Under the pieces are notes generated by a model that was not told the DNA's origin, made no database searches, and was given only the letters and a program-made list of their open reading frames with translations. 64,000 bases of DNA from Nocardia exalbida NBRC 100660 (GTDB lineage Bacteria > Actinomycetota > Actinomycetes > Mycobacteriales > Mycobacteriaceae): NCBI RefSeq assembly GCF_000308575.1, contig NZ_BAFZ01000002.1, positions 62,001-126,000 on the forward strand. The letters run 5' to 3'. The position numbers and the translations under genes were made by a program. Shown in pieces: positions 50,284-59,310 of the stretch; the first letter of the stretch is position 1, and each line of letters begins with the position of its first letter.

Positions 50284-51822
50284 TCAGTCCAGCTTGCGCG
50301 AGCGCAGTTCGTGACCCTTGGACGTCTTGCACCGTCCCGACTCCAGGTCCCACTGCCAGCCGTGCAGGTTGCAGGTGAGCGTGTTGCCTTCCACCACACC
50401 GAACTTCGACAGGTCAGCCTTCAGGTGCGGGCAGCGGCGCTGCACCTCCCAGCCGCTGAGCTCGGTGGAGGCGGAATCGTCGTGCGCCTCGGCGAACCAG
50501 CCGTCGGCGTAGGCGATCCGCTCGTCGGTGAGGCATTTGAAGAACGTGTAGAGGAACTCGTTGTACCCGCCGATTCGCCAGGCCTGGAAGCGGGTGGACA
50601 GGAAGATGGTGTTCACCCAGTCGGGCTCGCGGTCGCGCAGCACCGTGCGCACCAGTTCCGGCGCGATGCGGAAGCCGTAGCGGTAGCGGCCCTCGCCTTC
50701 GATCGGCTCGCGCACCGCGCGCTTGGGGAAGTCCAGCACGATGGTTTCCTCGCCGATCACCAGGCCGACCGGGTAGCCGATGCCGTCGCAGATCACGTCG
50801 CTCTGCGCCATGATCGGCTCGAACAGCTTGCGCAGAGGTTCCAGCAGGGAGCCGTCGCCGCGTTCCCAGGTCGCCTTCTCGGCCTCCAGCACCGGCGCCA
50901 AGCGCTGGGCCATCCGCTCGATGTACTCGGCCTTGTGCTCGTAGATCTCGGCTGGGTCGCTGGGATGGGTCAACGTCAGCTCGGCGCCGCGCACGTCGGC
51001 GACCGAACCGGGGATCATCAGGATGCCGCCGGCGTTGCCGTGGATCTCCATCTGCTCCAAGAACACCTTCTGATCGGGGAAGATGTTGCCCTCGTCACCG
51101 CGGTCGTCGTTGAGGTAGCGCAGCTCGTCGTCGAGGAACACCGGCGGACCCGCCGACGGCACCACCCAGGTCGCGCCGACCTGCTCGATGTAGCTGCGCG
51201 CGCGGTCCATGCCGCGCTGACGCTTCTGTTTGCCGAAGTTCGACTTGGTGCGGGCCGGGATGTCGTAGACCATCGGGTACCAGATCGCGCCCGAGTACTG
51301 CAGCAGATGGATGTCGATGTGGCCGAACGCGTCGTGCAGCACGTCCATGTCGACGGGCCGGGCGTCGTTCATGTTGAAGCAGGTGGTCTCGCCGTCGGAG
51401 ACGACCAGCCCGGAGTCGCCGATCGGGCCGTCGGCGGGCGCGCGCAGCGCGATGATCATGATCTCCAGGTCGCCGCCGGGACCGGTCACCGTGTGCTTGA
51501 CCGAGTCCTCGGTCTCGAAGAACTTGTGGAAGCCCAGTTGTTCGAGTTCGCGGCGCAGGTCCGGCACGGGATAGTCCGGCAGTAGGACGGTCGCGTCCTT
51601 GTTGACGTGCTCGGTCAGCGTCCGGGCGTCGAAGTGGTCGCGGTGCAGGTGTGAGACGTACAGGAAGTCGCACGCGCCCAGCTCGTCCCAGTCCAGCCCG
51701 GTGTTGTCGGGGAACGGGAACCAGGAACCGAAGTACGCGGGGTTCACCCAGGGATCGCAAAGGATGGACCCGGCCGCGGTGCGGATGTGGAATCCGGCGT
51801 GTCCGACGCTGGTGATCTGCAC
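50284..51822 (-). CDS. MBL-fold and Rieske [2Fe-2S] domain protein (Rv3818-like)
   Basis: A 512-residue protein. Residues 1-260 are a UlaG-like metallo-beta-lactamase fold with the metal motif SHLHRDHFD near residue 58. A middle helical part follows, and residues 460-500 form a Rieske domain with CPH and CNLHGW as the two Cys-His pairs for a 2Fe-2S cluster. CMP-sialic acid hydroxylase uses the same two modules in the opposite order, which suggests oxidation or hydroxylation of a sugar or lipid, but this is inference. GTG 51822 has AGGAGG upstream. The mycobacterial counterpart from memory is Rv3818. Confidence 0.9.
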   Translation of the reverse strand: MQITSVGHAGFHIRTAAGSILCDPWVNPAYFGSWFPFPDNTGLDWDELGACDFLYVSHLHRDHFDARTLTEHVNKDATVLLPDYPVPDLRRELEQLGFHKFFETEDSVKHTVTGPGGDLEIMIIALRAPADGPIGDSGLVVSDGETTCFNMNDARPVDMDVLHDAFGHIDIHLLQYSGAIWYPMVYDIPARTKSNFGKQKRQRGMDRARSYIEQVGATWVVPSAGPPVFLDDELRYLNDDRGDEGNIFPDQKVFLEQMEIHGNAGGILMIPGSVADVRGAELTLTHPSDPAEIYEHKAEYIERMAQRLAPVLEAEKATWERGDGSLLEPLRKLFEPIMAQSDVICDGIGYPVGLVIGEETIVLDFPKRAVREPIEGEGRYRYGFRIAPELVRTVLRDREPDWVNTIFLSTRFQAWRIGGYNEFLYTFFKCLTDERIAYADGWFAEAHDDSASTELSGWEVQRRCPHLKADLSKFGVVEGNTLTCNLHGWQWDLESGRCKTSKGHELRSRKLD

Positions 51823-51864
51823 TAGCTGCTCCTCCTGCTGTTTACCAGCCAACCAGGGTAGTGG

Positions 51865-52788
51865 TTACGGCGAGATGTCGCCGATGCAGTAGCCGTCCGG
51901 TCCGGAGCGCAAGGTGAAGGTGCGGGTCTGCGTCACACCGGAGGAGTTGGTCACCGGCACGAGCACCGCGATGTAGTCGGTGTTCACCTGCTCCGACCGG
52001 ATCTGCTGGTCGGCGAACTCGGTGGCCCCGGTGAGCACGCCCTGGTTGTTCGCCAGCGGCGCGGGGCTCGGACGCCCGGTGCCTTTGGGGTCCCAGGTCG
52101 CCGGGGACGCCTTACAGATCAGAGGGTAGTCGCCCTCCTTGTCGGCGGGGTCGAGCGGTGTGCCGACGAACCGGGACAGGTAGCGGCGCACGGTGTGGCG
52201 GGCATCGGCGTCGTTGTAGGCGATCTCCGCGCCCTCCGTGGCGACGCGTGGGCAGGCGTAGCCGCTCCCGAGTTCGGCGCGTGCCACGGCGACCGTGGTG
52301 GCCGGGCTCTTCCAGACGACGGCGTCCTCGGTCGTCGTGCCCGGCTGGGCCAAGGCGGTGAGGACGGCCTGCTGGTCGGCGTACATGTCGGCCACGTTCT
52401 TCGGCGCGATGGTCCAGCACTTGTCCTGCATCTCGGCGATGGTGTGCGAGCGCAGGTCGGCGGCCCAGCGCTGCATCGCGGTCGCGGCGGCGGGCAGCCC
52501 GGCGACCGCGCCGACCGGCGGAGCGTCGGCGGGAACCGGAGGCAGTGCGGAGGTGCTGGGCGGTGGCGTGGTCGGGACGGCGGCCGATGGCGTTGTGCGC
52601 ACCGCCGCCTGCGGCGCGCTCTCCTCCGGAATCCCGACGACCGAGTCGCAGCCGGACAACGCGATCGCTGCGATCAAGACCGAGCCGCCGACCAGCGCAG
52701 CGCGGGGCGCTCGCCCACCCCGGGCCCGATTCCGCTCGCGTGCTGCACTGCGGTCGTCCTCGCGCGGTGCCGATCGGGCGCGTTCCAC
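51865..52788 (-). CDS. Putative lipoprotein, function unknown
   Basis: A 307-residue protein with an arginine-rich N-terminus, a hydrophobic segment and a lipobox ALSGC at about residue 47, so it is probably lipid-anchored outside the membrane. A Pro/Thr/Ser linker (residues 60-95) is followed by a mixed domain with paired cysteines (DKCWTIAP, YACPRVA, LICKASP and GYCIGDISP at the very end). The basic region before the signal is unusually long, so the true start may be internal. It lies 43 nt upstream of the MBL-Rieske gene on the same strand. Confidence 0.72.
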   Translation of the reverse strand: MERARSAPREDDRSAARERNRARGGRAPRAALVGGSVLIAAIALSGCDSVVGIPEESAPQAAVRTTPSAAVPTTPPPSTSALPPVPADAPPVGAVAGLPAAATAMQRWAADLRSHTIAEMQDKCWTIAPKNVADMYADQQAVLTALAQPGTTTEDAVVWKSPATTVAVARAELGSGYACPRVATEGAEIAYNDADARHTVRRYLSRFVGTPLDPADKEGDYPLICKASPATWDPKGTGRPSPAPLANNQGVLTGATEFADQQIRSEQVNTDYIAVLVPVTNSSGVTQTRTFTLRSGPDGYCIGDISP

Positions 52789-52907
52789 TTCGGCGATCCT
52801 CTTCTCTCAGGCGTGTGGTCGGGGCTGCTCGTGCGTCCTCACTCCGGCGCGACGCGTGATGGCGCGCACTGCCGGTGGGGACGAGCAGCGACTACGCTAG
52901 CGGACTT

Positions 52908-53657
52908 GTGGAACCCGTCTACCGGACGATCATCGGGCTGGCCCGTACCGTCTTCTTCGTCGAAGGTCTGAAGTTCACCGTCAAGGGCGCTGAACACATC
53001 CCCGCCCGCGGTGGCGCCGTGCTGGCGGTGAACCACACCGGCTACATGGACTTCACCTACGCGGGCCTGCCGGTGCGCACCCCGAAGCGCTACATCCGGT
53101 TCATGGCCAAGAAGGAGGTCTTCGACAACAAGATCTCCGGCCCGATCATGCGCGCGCTCAAGCACATCCCGGTGGACCGCTCGGCGGGCGCGGACTCCTA
53201 CAAGGCCGCCGTGGAATATCTGCGCCGGGGCGAGCTGGTCGGCGTGTACCCGGAGGCGACGATCAGCCGCAGTTTCGAGATCAAGGAATTCAAGTCCGGC
53301 GCGGCGCGCATGGCCGTCGAAGCGGAGGTGCCGATCATCCCGATCGTCATCTGGGGCGCGCAGCGGGTCTGGACGAAGGGTTTCCCGAAGCGGCTCGGCC
53401 GCACCAACACCCCCATCTCGATCGCCGTCGGTGAACCCATCCAGCCGTTCGAGCCCGTCGCCGAACTCACCGCCGAGCTGCGCTCGACCATGCAGGACAT
53501 GCTGCTGGACCTGCAGAAGGACTACGTGCACGAGCCCGGCGCGTACTGGGTTCCCGCACGGCTGGGCGGCAGCGCTCCTACCCTGGAAGAGGCGGACGCG
53601 ATGGATGCCGCCGAAGCCGAGGCAAAGGCCGCGCGCAAGGACGCGGCGGGGCAGTAA
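52908..53657 (+). CDS. Lysophospholipid acyltransferase (PlsC family), first copy
   Basis: A 249-residue membrane-associated acyltransferase. The catalytic NHx4D motif is NHTGYMD near residue 43. Motif 2 is KKEVFDN, and motif 3 YPEATISRSF replaces the common FPEGTRS. The C-terminus has QRVWTKGFPKRLGR and the shared tail YWVPARLGGSAPTLEEA. It acylates lysophosphatidate or a related lipid. GTG 52908 matches the mycobacterial N-terminus (EPVY). It lies 11 nt before its paralogue; the pair corresponds, from memory, to Rv3814c-Rv3816c. Confidence 0.9.
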   Translation: MEPVYRTIIGLARTVFFVEGLKFTVKGAEHIPARGGAVLAVNHTGYMDFTYAGLPVRTPKRYIRFMAKKEVFDNKISGPIMRALKHIPVDRSAGADSYKAAVEYLRRGELVGVYPEATISRSFEIKEFKSGAARMAVEAEVPIIPIVIWGAQRVWTKGFPKRLGRTNTPISIAVGEPIQPFEPVAELTAELRSTMQDMLLDLQKDYVHEPGAYWVPARLGGSAPTLEEADAMDAAEAEAKAARKDAAGQ

Positions 53658-53668
53658 CGGGAGCTGTG

Positions 53669-54412
53669 ATGGCGCGGGAACCGGTTTACGACATCCTCAC
53701 CGGCATGGCCCGCGCCATCTTCTTCGCACAGGGTCTGCGCATCGATGTCGAAGGGCAGGAGCACATTCCGCGCTCCGGCGGCGCGGTGCTGGCCGTGAAC
53801 CACACCGCCTACCTCGATTTCATGGAGGTCGGGCTGGTCGGGCGGAAGTCCGGCCGCAACGTCCGGTTCATGATGAAGGCCGAACTCGAGCACGGCATCG
53901 TCGGCTTCCTCATGAAGCACTGCAGGGCGATCGGCGTCGATCGCACGGCGGGCGCCCAGTCGTACGCCCGCGCGGTGACCGCACTGCGCGACGGCGAACT
54001 GGTAGTGGTCTACCCCGAGGCGACGATCAGCCGAAGCTTCGAACTGAAGGAATTCAAATCCGGCGCGGCGCGCATGGCTCTGGAAGCCGATGTCCCGATC
54101 GTGCCCTTGGTTATCTGGGGCGCCCACCGGATCTGGACCAAGGACATCCCGAAACAGCTCGGCCGCCATCGTTTCCCGGTCGACATCCGTATCGGCGCGC
54201 CGATCCCACCCGACGAACCGGTCGAGAAACTCACCGCCACCCTGCGCAGTCGGATGAGCGAATTGCTGGAACGCGCGCAACGCGACTATCCGATGGTGGA
54301 AGGCGCCCGCTGGGTCCCCGCCCGGCTCGGCGGGACCGCCCCGACCCTCGCGGAGGCGGCTGTGCTGGAACGCGAGGAGATGGAGAGGCGGCGGCGCGCG
54401 AAGGCGCGGTGA
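53669..54412 (+). CDS. Lysophospholipid acyltransferase (PlsC family), second copy
   Basis: A 247-residue paralogue of the preceding gene, alike over its whole length. The catalytic motif is NHTAYLD. YPEATISRSFELKEFKSG is almost identical to the first copy, and the shared tail RWVPARLGGTAPTLAEA is present. ATG 53669 has GGGAG just upstream; GTG 53666 overlaps it. The two copies probably differ in acyl chain or acceptor preference. It is the last gene of the conserved backbone before the polysaccharide locus. The 226-bp spacer after it holds no gene I can support. Confidence 0.9.
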   Translation: MAREPVYDILTGMARAIFFAQGLRIDVEGQEHIPRSGGAVLAVNHTAYLDFMEVGLVGRKSGRNVRFMMKAELEHGIVGFLMKHCRAIGVDRTAGAQSYARAVTALRDGELVVVYPEATISRSFELKEFKSGAARMALEADVPIVPLVIWGAHRIWTKDIPKQLGRHRFPVDIRIGAPIPPDEPVEKLTATLRSRMSELLERAQRDYPMVEGARWVPARLGGTAPTLAEAAVLEREEMERRRRAKAR

Positions 54413-54638
54413 ATCGACGCGGACTGTTTTTCGTCATGGCAACCACTCTCGGTGTCCGGCCTGACACCACGCTGGCACTCGTCTGATACGGCCACCGACA
54501 CCGTGCGGTTCCTACTCGATCGAGCGATCAGTCGGCATTCGGCTCGCGAATGGCTGGGGTATCCGTTCCCGATGCGGGCTGAGTTCGTCCTTCGCTGTGG
54601 CGATGGTCGGGACTTCACAACCACCGCCCGCGGCGTCA

Positions 54639-56159
54639 TCAGTACGCTCCGTCGCCTCGCGCCACGACACCGACCGTGCGCGCGATCAGCCGCAGGTCCA
54701 TCCGCATGGACACGTTCTCCACGTAGGACAGATCGAGTCGCACCGCGTCCTCGAGCGGAAGGTCCGACCTGCCGCTGACCTGCCACAAGCCGGTCAGCCC
54801 CGGCTTCACGAGCAGGCGTCGGCCCATCATGTGGTCGTAGGTGTCGACTTCCCGCCGCACCTGCGGTCGAGGCCCGACAACGCTCATATCGCCACGCAGC
54901 ACGTTGAGGAACTGCGGCAGTTCGTCGAGACTGTACTTGCGCAGGAACCGCCCGACCGGCGTGACCCGGGGGTCGACCTTCATCTTGAAGAAGACCGGAT
55001 TTCCACCCTGCTGTGCGATCAAGGCTTCGGCATACCGGTCGGCATCGTCGTACATACTGCGAAACTTGATCATGCGGAAGGGCAGGCCGTATCGGCCGAT
55101 GCGTTCCGACAGGTAGAAGACGGGGCCGCGGCTGGTGGTCTTCACCGCGATCGCGATCGCCAGGAACACCGGCACGAGCACCAGTAGGCACACTGTGGCG
55201 AAGCCGATGTCGAAAGCCGTTTTGCTGACCGACCGAGCGCGCTCATACTGCGGTTCGGCGATGTGCATCATCGGCATCCCCGCGACCTGCCGATTGGTGA
55301 GCCGGGATATGGCGATGTCGATCGCCCCTGGCGCCAGCATGAACTCGACTCCCAGCGCGTCCAGTTCCCAAGCGAGCCTGCGGAGCTCGGTCGGGCCGAG
55401 ATGGCGGGAGGGACCGATGGCGACGGTGTCGGCGTGGGTGTGCAGGACCGCCCGCAGCACAGCGCTGTCGTCACCGACTACGGCGACCGAACCGCCGGCG
55501 AAGGCCAATGGCGCATCGCCCGGTTGGCCACCCGGCACGCAGGCGCCCACGACGTCGTAACCGGCGCCCGGGTCTGCGGCCAACGCCGCGGACATCGCCG
55601 CGGCCGCTTCGGCAGTGCCGACCACGAGTACGGCCGAACGGTGGCGTCCCCGGCGGCGTTCCCTGGCAAGCTGGTGGCGCCACCACAGTCGTCCACCGAC
55701 CACCGCGAGGAGGCCGGCCGGAAAGGCGATCGCGAGATAACCTCGTGCGAAGTCGATTTCGAGTGCCAGTGACATGAGAGCCAGGACGCCGAACAGGTGC
55801 ATGGTCGCCGACATCAGCCGCCGGAATTCCTCGACACCGCTGCCGACCAGTTGCGGCGCACGGCTACCCGCGCTGCCGAGGATCGCGAACCAGCCCATGG
55901 CGAGCACGCCCGATACCACCGTGTAACCGACCCGGTAGGGCTGCTCCCAGGCCAGCGGCGGAGCGCCGCCCCCGTTGAAACGGATCAGCTGCGCACTCCC
56001 CACAGCGACGGAAACGGCGGCGAAGTCGGTGATGGCGAGACGACGTACGTACTCCGACCGCCAGGCCTTACGGCTCGAATTGTCAACCGGCAGAGCCGCG
56101 AAGGATCGTAGGGATTCGGCGGTCCCATTCCATTTCGGGACAGCCTTGGATTTCATCAA
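54639..56159 (-). CDS. Polyprenyl glycosylphosphotransferase (sugar transferase)
   Basis: A 506-residue membrane enzyme that starts polysaccharide synthesis by moving a sugar-1-phosphate to undecaprenyl or decaprenyl phosphate. Four N-terminal helices come first. A Rossmann-like CoA-binding domain (VLVVGTAEAAAAMSAAL) is followed by a fifth helix near residue 310 and the WbaP/WcaJ-type catalytic domain with MIKFRSMYDDAD, KYSLDELPQFLNVLRGDMS, VGPRP and KPGLTGLWQVSGRS. It is the first gene of the accessory glycan locus and faces away from the others. Length and order fit the family. Confidence 0.92.
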   Translation of the reverse strand: MMKSKAVPKWNGTAESLRSFAALPVDNSSRKAWRSEYVRRLAITDFAAVSVAVGSAQLIRFNGGGAPPLAWEQPYRVGYTVVSGVLAMGWFAILGSAGSRAPQLVGSGVEEFRRLMSATMHLFGVLALMSLALEIDFARGYLAIAFPAGLLAVVGGRLWWRHQLARERRRGRHRSAVLVVGTAEAAAAMSAALAADPGAGYDVVGACVPGGQPGDAPLAFAGGSVAVVGDDSAVLRAVLHTHADTVAIGPSRHLGPTELRRLAWELDALGVEFMLAPGAIDIAISRLTNRQVAGMPMMHIAEPQYERARSVSKTAFDIGFATVCLLVLVPVFLAIAIAVKTTSRGPVFYLSERIGRYGLPFRMIKFRSMYDDADRYAEALIAQQGGNPVFFKMKVDPRVTPVGRFLRKYSLDELPQFLNVLRGDMSVVGPRPQVRREVDTYDHMMGRRLLVKPGLTGLWQVSGRSDLPLEDAVRLDLSYVENVSMRMDLRLIARTVGVVARGDGAY

Positions 56160-56607
56160 GCGAACACCCCTCCTGGGGCAACGGTGGAATTGCTACCTGA
56201 TCCGGAGATCGTCTTTCCCGGCAGCGTCCCGACCGCCTCTACCGAACGCTTCATCGGCACTTGACCGGCAAGTGTCACAACATCTCTCGCCGGTCGGAAG
56301 GTATGCGCGAAGTAGCGTGATCGGGATGTTAACTGCTCCGGATCAAACCGGCGACCCATCTCGATACGCATCTGGAATAACACCATGAAGGTGAATATGG
56401 AATGTGCTCTATATCACAGTTTGTAACGCTGATGTGGAATCCGGCCGATATTGCCGTCGGTACGCTGACGGTCGCAACAGTGCCGGCCCGTACGACGAAT
56501 GATGTTCTCGTCAAGCGCATTTCGTGATACGCCGGGCAGCTGATGCTTCCGCGCGCCGCGACAGGCGTTCCGACGGGCCGGAACGTTTAGAGCAAAGGAT
56601 CGGATCT
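56160..56607. promoter_or_regulatory. Divergent promoter region of the polysaccharide locus, with a CRP-like site
   Basis: A 448-bp region between the sugar transferase (leftward) and the C-methyltransferase (rightward), clearly lower in GC than its flanks. At 56403-56418 TGTGCTCTATATCACA matches the CRP palindrome TGTGA-N6-TCACA with one mismatch. This site could control both directions. No further gene is supportable; open frames here lack ribosome sites. Confidence 0.5.
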
Positions 56608-57888
56608 GTGCGCTGTCGACTCTGTGACTCCGGCAGAGTGTCCAGCATTCTGGATCTCGGTGCGACGCCGCCGTGCGAATCGTTCCTCACCGCTGACCAA
56701 CTCGACCTGCCCGAGCCGACCTACCCCTTGCATCTGCGGGTGTGCGCCGACTGCCTGCTGCTGCAGATTCCGGCGCTGATCACACCGGAGGAGACCTTCA
56801 CCGAATACGCCTACTTCTCCTCCTACTCCGACAGCTGGGTCCGCCACGCGGGCGAGTTCGTCGACACCGCGGCCGCCCGGCTGGGACTGGGCAGGGACTC
56901 TTTCGTGGTGGAGGTCGCCAGCAATGACGGCTACCTGCTCCGTCACGTCGTCGACCGCGACATCCGATGCCTGGGCATCGAGCCCTCGGTCAACGTCGGG
57001 ACCGCGGCTCGCGAGTCGGGCGTACCCACCGAAACCACCTTCCTCGACGAGGATTCGGCTCGCCGGATCCGTGCCGAACACGGCCCCGCAGATCTTGTGG
57101 TCGCCAACAACGTCTATGCCCATATTCCGGATCTGCGCGGATTCACCCGTGCGCTACGCATCCTGCTGGCAGACGACGGCATGCTGACCATCGAGGTGCA
57201 CCATGCGCTGAACTTGGTCGGGCTCGGCCAGTTCGACACCATCTACCACGAGCATTTCCAGTACTACACCGTGCTTTCGGCGCAACGTGCGCTCGCTGTC
57301 GCGGGATTGACCGTGGTCGATGTCGAGCAGCTGCCGACGCACGGCGGATCGATCCGGCTGTGGGTGCGCCCCGATGCCGCCGTGGCGGCGGTGAGCGACC
57401 GGGTGCGGGAAGTGCTCGACCTCGAGCGATCCGCGGGATTGCACTCGGCGGACGGCTACACATCGCTGCGGCGGCGTGCCGAGTCCGTGCGGCATGAGCT
57501 GCTCGCGTTCCTGCTCGACTGCCGACGCCGGGGCGAACGCGTCGTCGGATACGGTGCGCCGGGCAAGGGCAACACACTGCTCAACTATTGCGGTATCCGG
57601 CCCGACCTACTCGAGTACACCGTCGACCGCAATCCTTACAAACACGGCAGATTCACGCCGGGAACCCGAATCCCGATCCACCCGCCGTCCCGGCTCGACG
57701 CCGATCGTCCGGACGTGATCGTTGTGCTGCCCTGGAATCTCGAGCACGAGATCACCGCACAACTGCGGCATGTCGCCGAGTGGGGCGGTCGGCTCGCTTA
57801 TCCCTTGCCCGAGCTGCACATCGTCGACCCGGCGTCCCCGGCTCCGACCGTGCCGGCCGTCGAGTCGAAAGGAAACCGGCGCGGATGA
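56608..57888 (+). CDS. Sugar C-methyltransferase (TcaB9/NovU type)
   Basis: A 426-residue enzyme with the three-part plan of NDP-sugar C-3 methyltransferases. The N-terminal zinc domain has CRLCDSG and CADCLLLQ. The Rossmann SAM domain has VVEVASNDGYLLRH and GIEPSVN, with YHEHFQYY carrying the catalytic Tyr/Glu/His. A C-terminal nucleotide-sugar domain has VVGYGAPGKGNTLLNYCGI. It would add a methyl branch to a keto-deoxysugar. GTG 56608 gives the family start at the zinc domain. Its stop overlaps the next start (ATGA). Confidence 0.9.
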   Translation: MRCRLCDSGRVSSILDLGATPPCESFLTADQLDLPEPTYPLHLRVCADCLLLQIPALITPEETFTEYAYFSSYSDSWVRHAGEFVDTAAARLGLGRDSFVVEVASNDGYLLRHVVDRDIRCLGIEPSVNVGTAARESGVPTETTFLDEDSARRIRAEHGPADLVVANNVYAHIPDLRGFTRALRILLADDGMLTIEVHHALNLVGLGQFDTIYHEHFQYYTVLSAQRALAVAGLTVVDVEQLPTHGGSIRLWVRPDAAVAAVSDRVREVLDLERSAGLHSADGYTSLRRRAESVRHELLAFLLDCRRRGERVVGYGAPGKGNTLLNYCGIRPDLLEYTVDRNPYKHGRFTPGTRIPIHPPSRLDADRPDVIVVLPWNLEHEITAQLRHVAEWGGRLAYPLPELHIVDPASPAPTVPAVESKGNRRG

Positions 57889-58658
57889 AAGTCGTCCTGT
57901 TCTGCGGTGGCTACGGCATGCGCATGCGCGGCGGCACCGATGACATGGTGCCCAAGCCGATGCAACTCGTCGGCCCACGCCCCTTGCTCTGGCATGTGAT
58001 GCGGTACTACGCGCACTACGGTCACACCGAATTCATCCTGTGCCTCGGATACGGCGCCGAGCACATCAAGAATTTCTTCCTCAGCTACCGTGAGTCGGCG
58101 TCCAACGACTTCGTGATCCGCAACGGCCGGGTCGAATTGCTCGGCAGCGATATCGACGACTGGACGATCACTTTCGTCGATACCGGCGTGGAGTCGGCCA
58201 TCGGAGAGCGATTGCGCCGGGTGCGCGAGCACCTCGGCGACGACCAGTACTTCCTGGCCAACTACGCAGACGTTCTCACCGACGCTCCCCTGGACGAGGT
58301 GATCAGCCAGTTCCACGCTTCGGGGGCCGCGGCATCTCTGCTGGTGGTTCCACCCCAATCGTCGTTCCACTGCGTGGACCTCAGTGCCACCGGCGAGGTC
58401 AAGGACATCGTTCCCGTGGCGCGTATGCCCCTGTGGGAGAACGGCGGCTACTTCGTGCTCGGCCGGGAAATATTCGACCTGCTGCCACCAGGTGGCGATC
58501 TGGTGGAGGACGCCTGTGGGACGCTCGCGGGCCAGGGCCGGTTGTTCGGCTACCGCCACGACGGATTCTGGAAACCGGCAGACACTTTCAAGGAGCGCGC
58601 CGAACTCGATGCGGCCTACCGCAGCGGACACCGACCATGGATGGTGTGGGAGCAGTGA
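57885..58658 (+). CDS. Sugar-1-phosphate nucleotidyltransferase (RfbF-like)
   Basis: A 257-residue enzyme that activates a sugar phosphate. It resembles glucose-1-phosphate cytidylyltransferase: VLFCGGYGMRMRGG is the nucleotide loop, KPMQLVGPRPLLWHVMRYYAHYG matches the RfbF signature, then LGYGAEHIKNFF and ENGGYFVLGREIFDL. CTP or another NTP could be used. ATG 57885 overlaps the preceding stop. No CDP-glucose 4,6-dehydratase of the usual type is seen in the window, so the following NAD-dependent enzyme may supply that step. Confidence 0.87.
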   Translation: MKVVLFCGGYGMRMRGGTDDMVPKPMQLVGPRPLLWHVMRYYAHYGHTEFILCLGYGAEHIKNFFLSYRESASNDFVIRNGRVELLGSDIDDWTITFVDTGVESAIGERLRRVREHLGDDQYFLANYADVLTDAPLDEVISQFHASGAAASLLVVPPQSSFHCVDLSATGEVKDIVPVARMPLWENGGYFVLGREIFDLLPPGGDLVEDACGTLAGQGRLFGYRHDGFWKPADTFKERAELDAAYRSGHRPWMVWEQ

Positions 58659-59305
58659 TCGCTCTGCTTTCCCCGCGGCCCGCCGAGATCGCCCTGCTCG
58701 GCGCGCATTGCGATGACATCCCGATCGGCATGGGAGCCACGCTGCTGTCGCTGACCAGCGCCCATCCGGGTATGCGGGTGCGCGCGCTGGTCCTATCCGG
58801 CGCAGGCACCGAGCGCGAGCGGGAAGAACGGGCGGCGCTCACCGCCTTCTGCTCGGGACGGACACCCGAATTGACGGTGCTCGACGTCCCGGACGGACGC
58901 GCACCGGCGCACTGGGATCGGATCAAGACGGCCGTAGCGGAGTTTCGCCGTGCGGGTGAACCGGACCTGGTGTTCGCCCCGCAACCGGGCGACGCGCACC
59001 AGGATCACCGCACGCTCGCGAAGCTGGTGCCGACCGAGTTCCGCGACCACTTGATCCTCGGCTACGAGATCCTCAAGGCGGAGGTCGACACACCGGCGCC
59101 GACCGTATTCCACCCGGTCGACGCGGAACTGGTCCAGCGGAAATCGCGACTGCTGCATCGGTATTACCCATCGCAGACCGGGCGCGACTGGTTCGACGAA
59201 ACCGCGTTCCTGGCCTCCGCGCGGATCCGCGGCGTGCAGTGCCGCACCGAGTACGCCGAAGCGTTCGTGGTGGACAAGGCCGTGATCTCATGGGAAAGGG
59301 AGTGA
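58655..59305 (+). CDS. PIG-L family deacetylase
   Basis: A 216-residue zinc-dependent N-deacetylase fold. The metal motif is GAHCDDIPIGMGATL, with Cys in place of the common Pro of AHPDD, and the second histidine site is DAHQDHRTLAK. It probably removes an acetyl group from an amino sugar or its nucleotide. I chose GTG 58655, whose GTGA overlaps the preceding stop; ATG 58637 is an alternative that adds six residues. It ends 5 nt before the epimerase gene, in the same operon. Confidence 0.87.
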   Translation: MIALLSPRPAEIALLGAHCDDIPIGMGATLLSLTSAHPGMRVRALVLSGAGTEREREERAALTAFCSGRTPELTVLDVPDGRAPAHWDRIKTAVAEFRRAGEPDLVFAPQPGDAHQDHRTLAKLVPTEFRDHLILGYEILKAEVDTPAPTVFHPVDAELVQRKSRLLHRYYPSQTGRDWFDETAFLASARIRGVQCRTEYAEAFVVDKAVISWERE

Positions 59306-59310
59306 CAACG

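Noticed and set aside
54452..54778. A 108-codon plus-strand open frame between the second PlsC gene and the sugar transferase
   Set aside because: It has no ribosome site, overlaps the 3' end of the sugar transferase on the other strand, and shows no motif or coding character.
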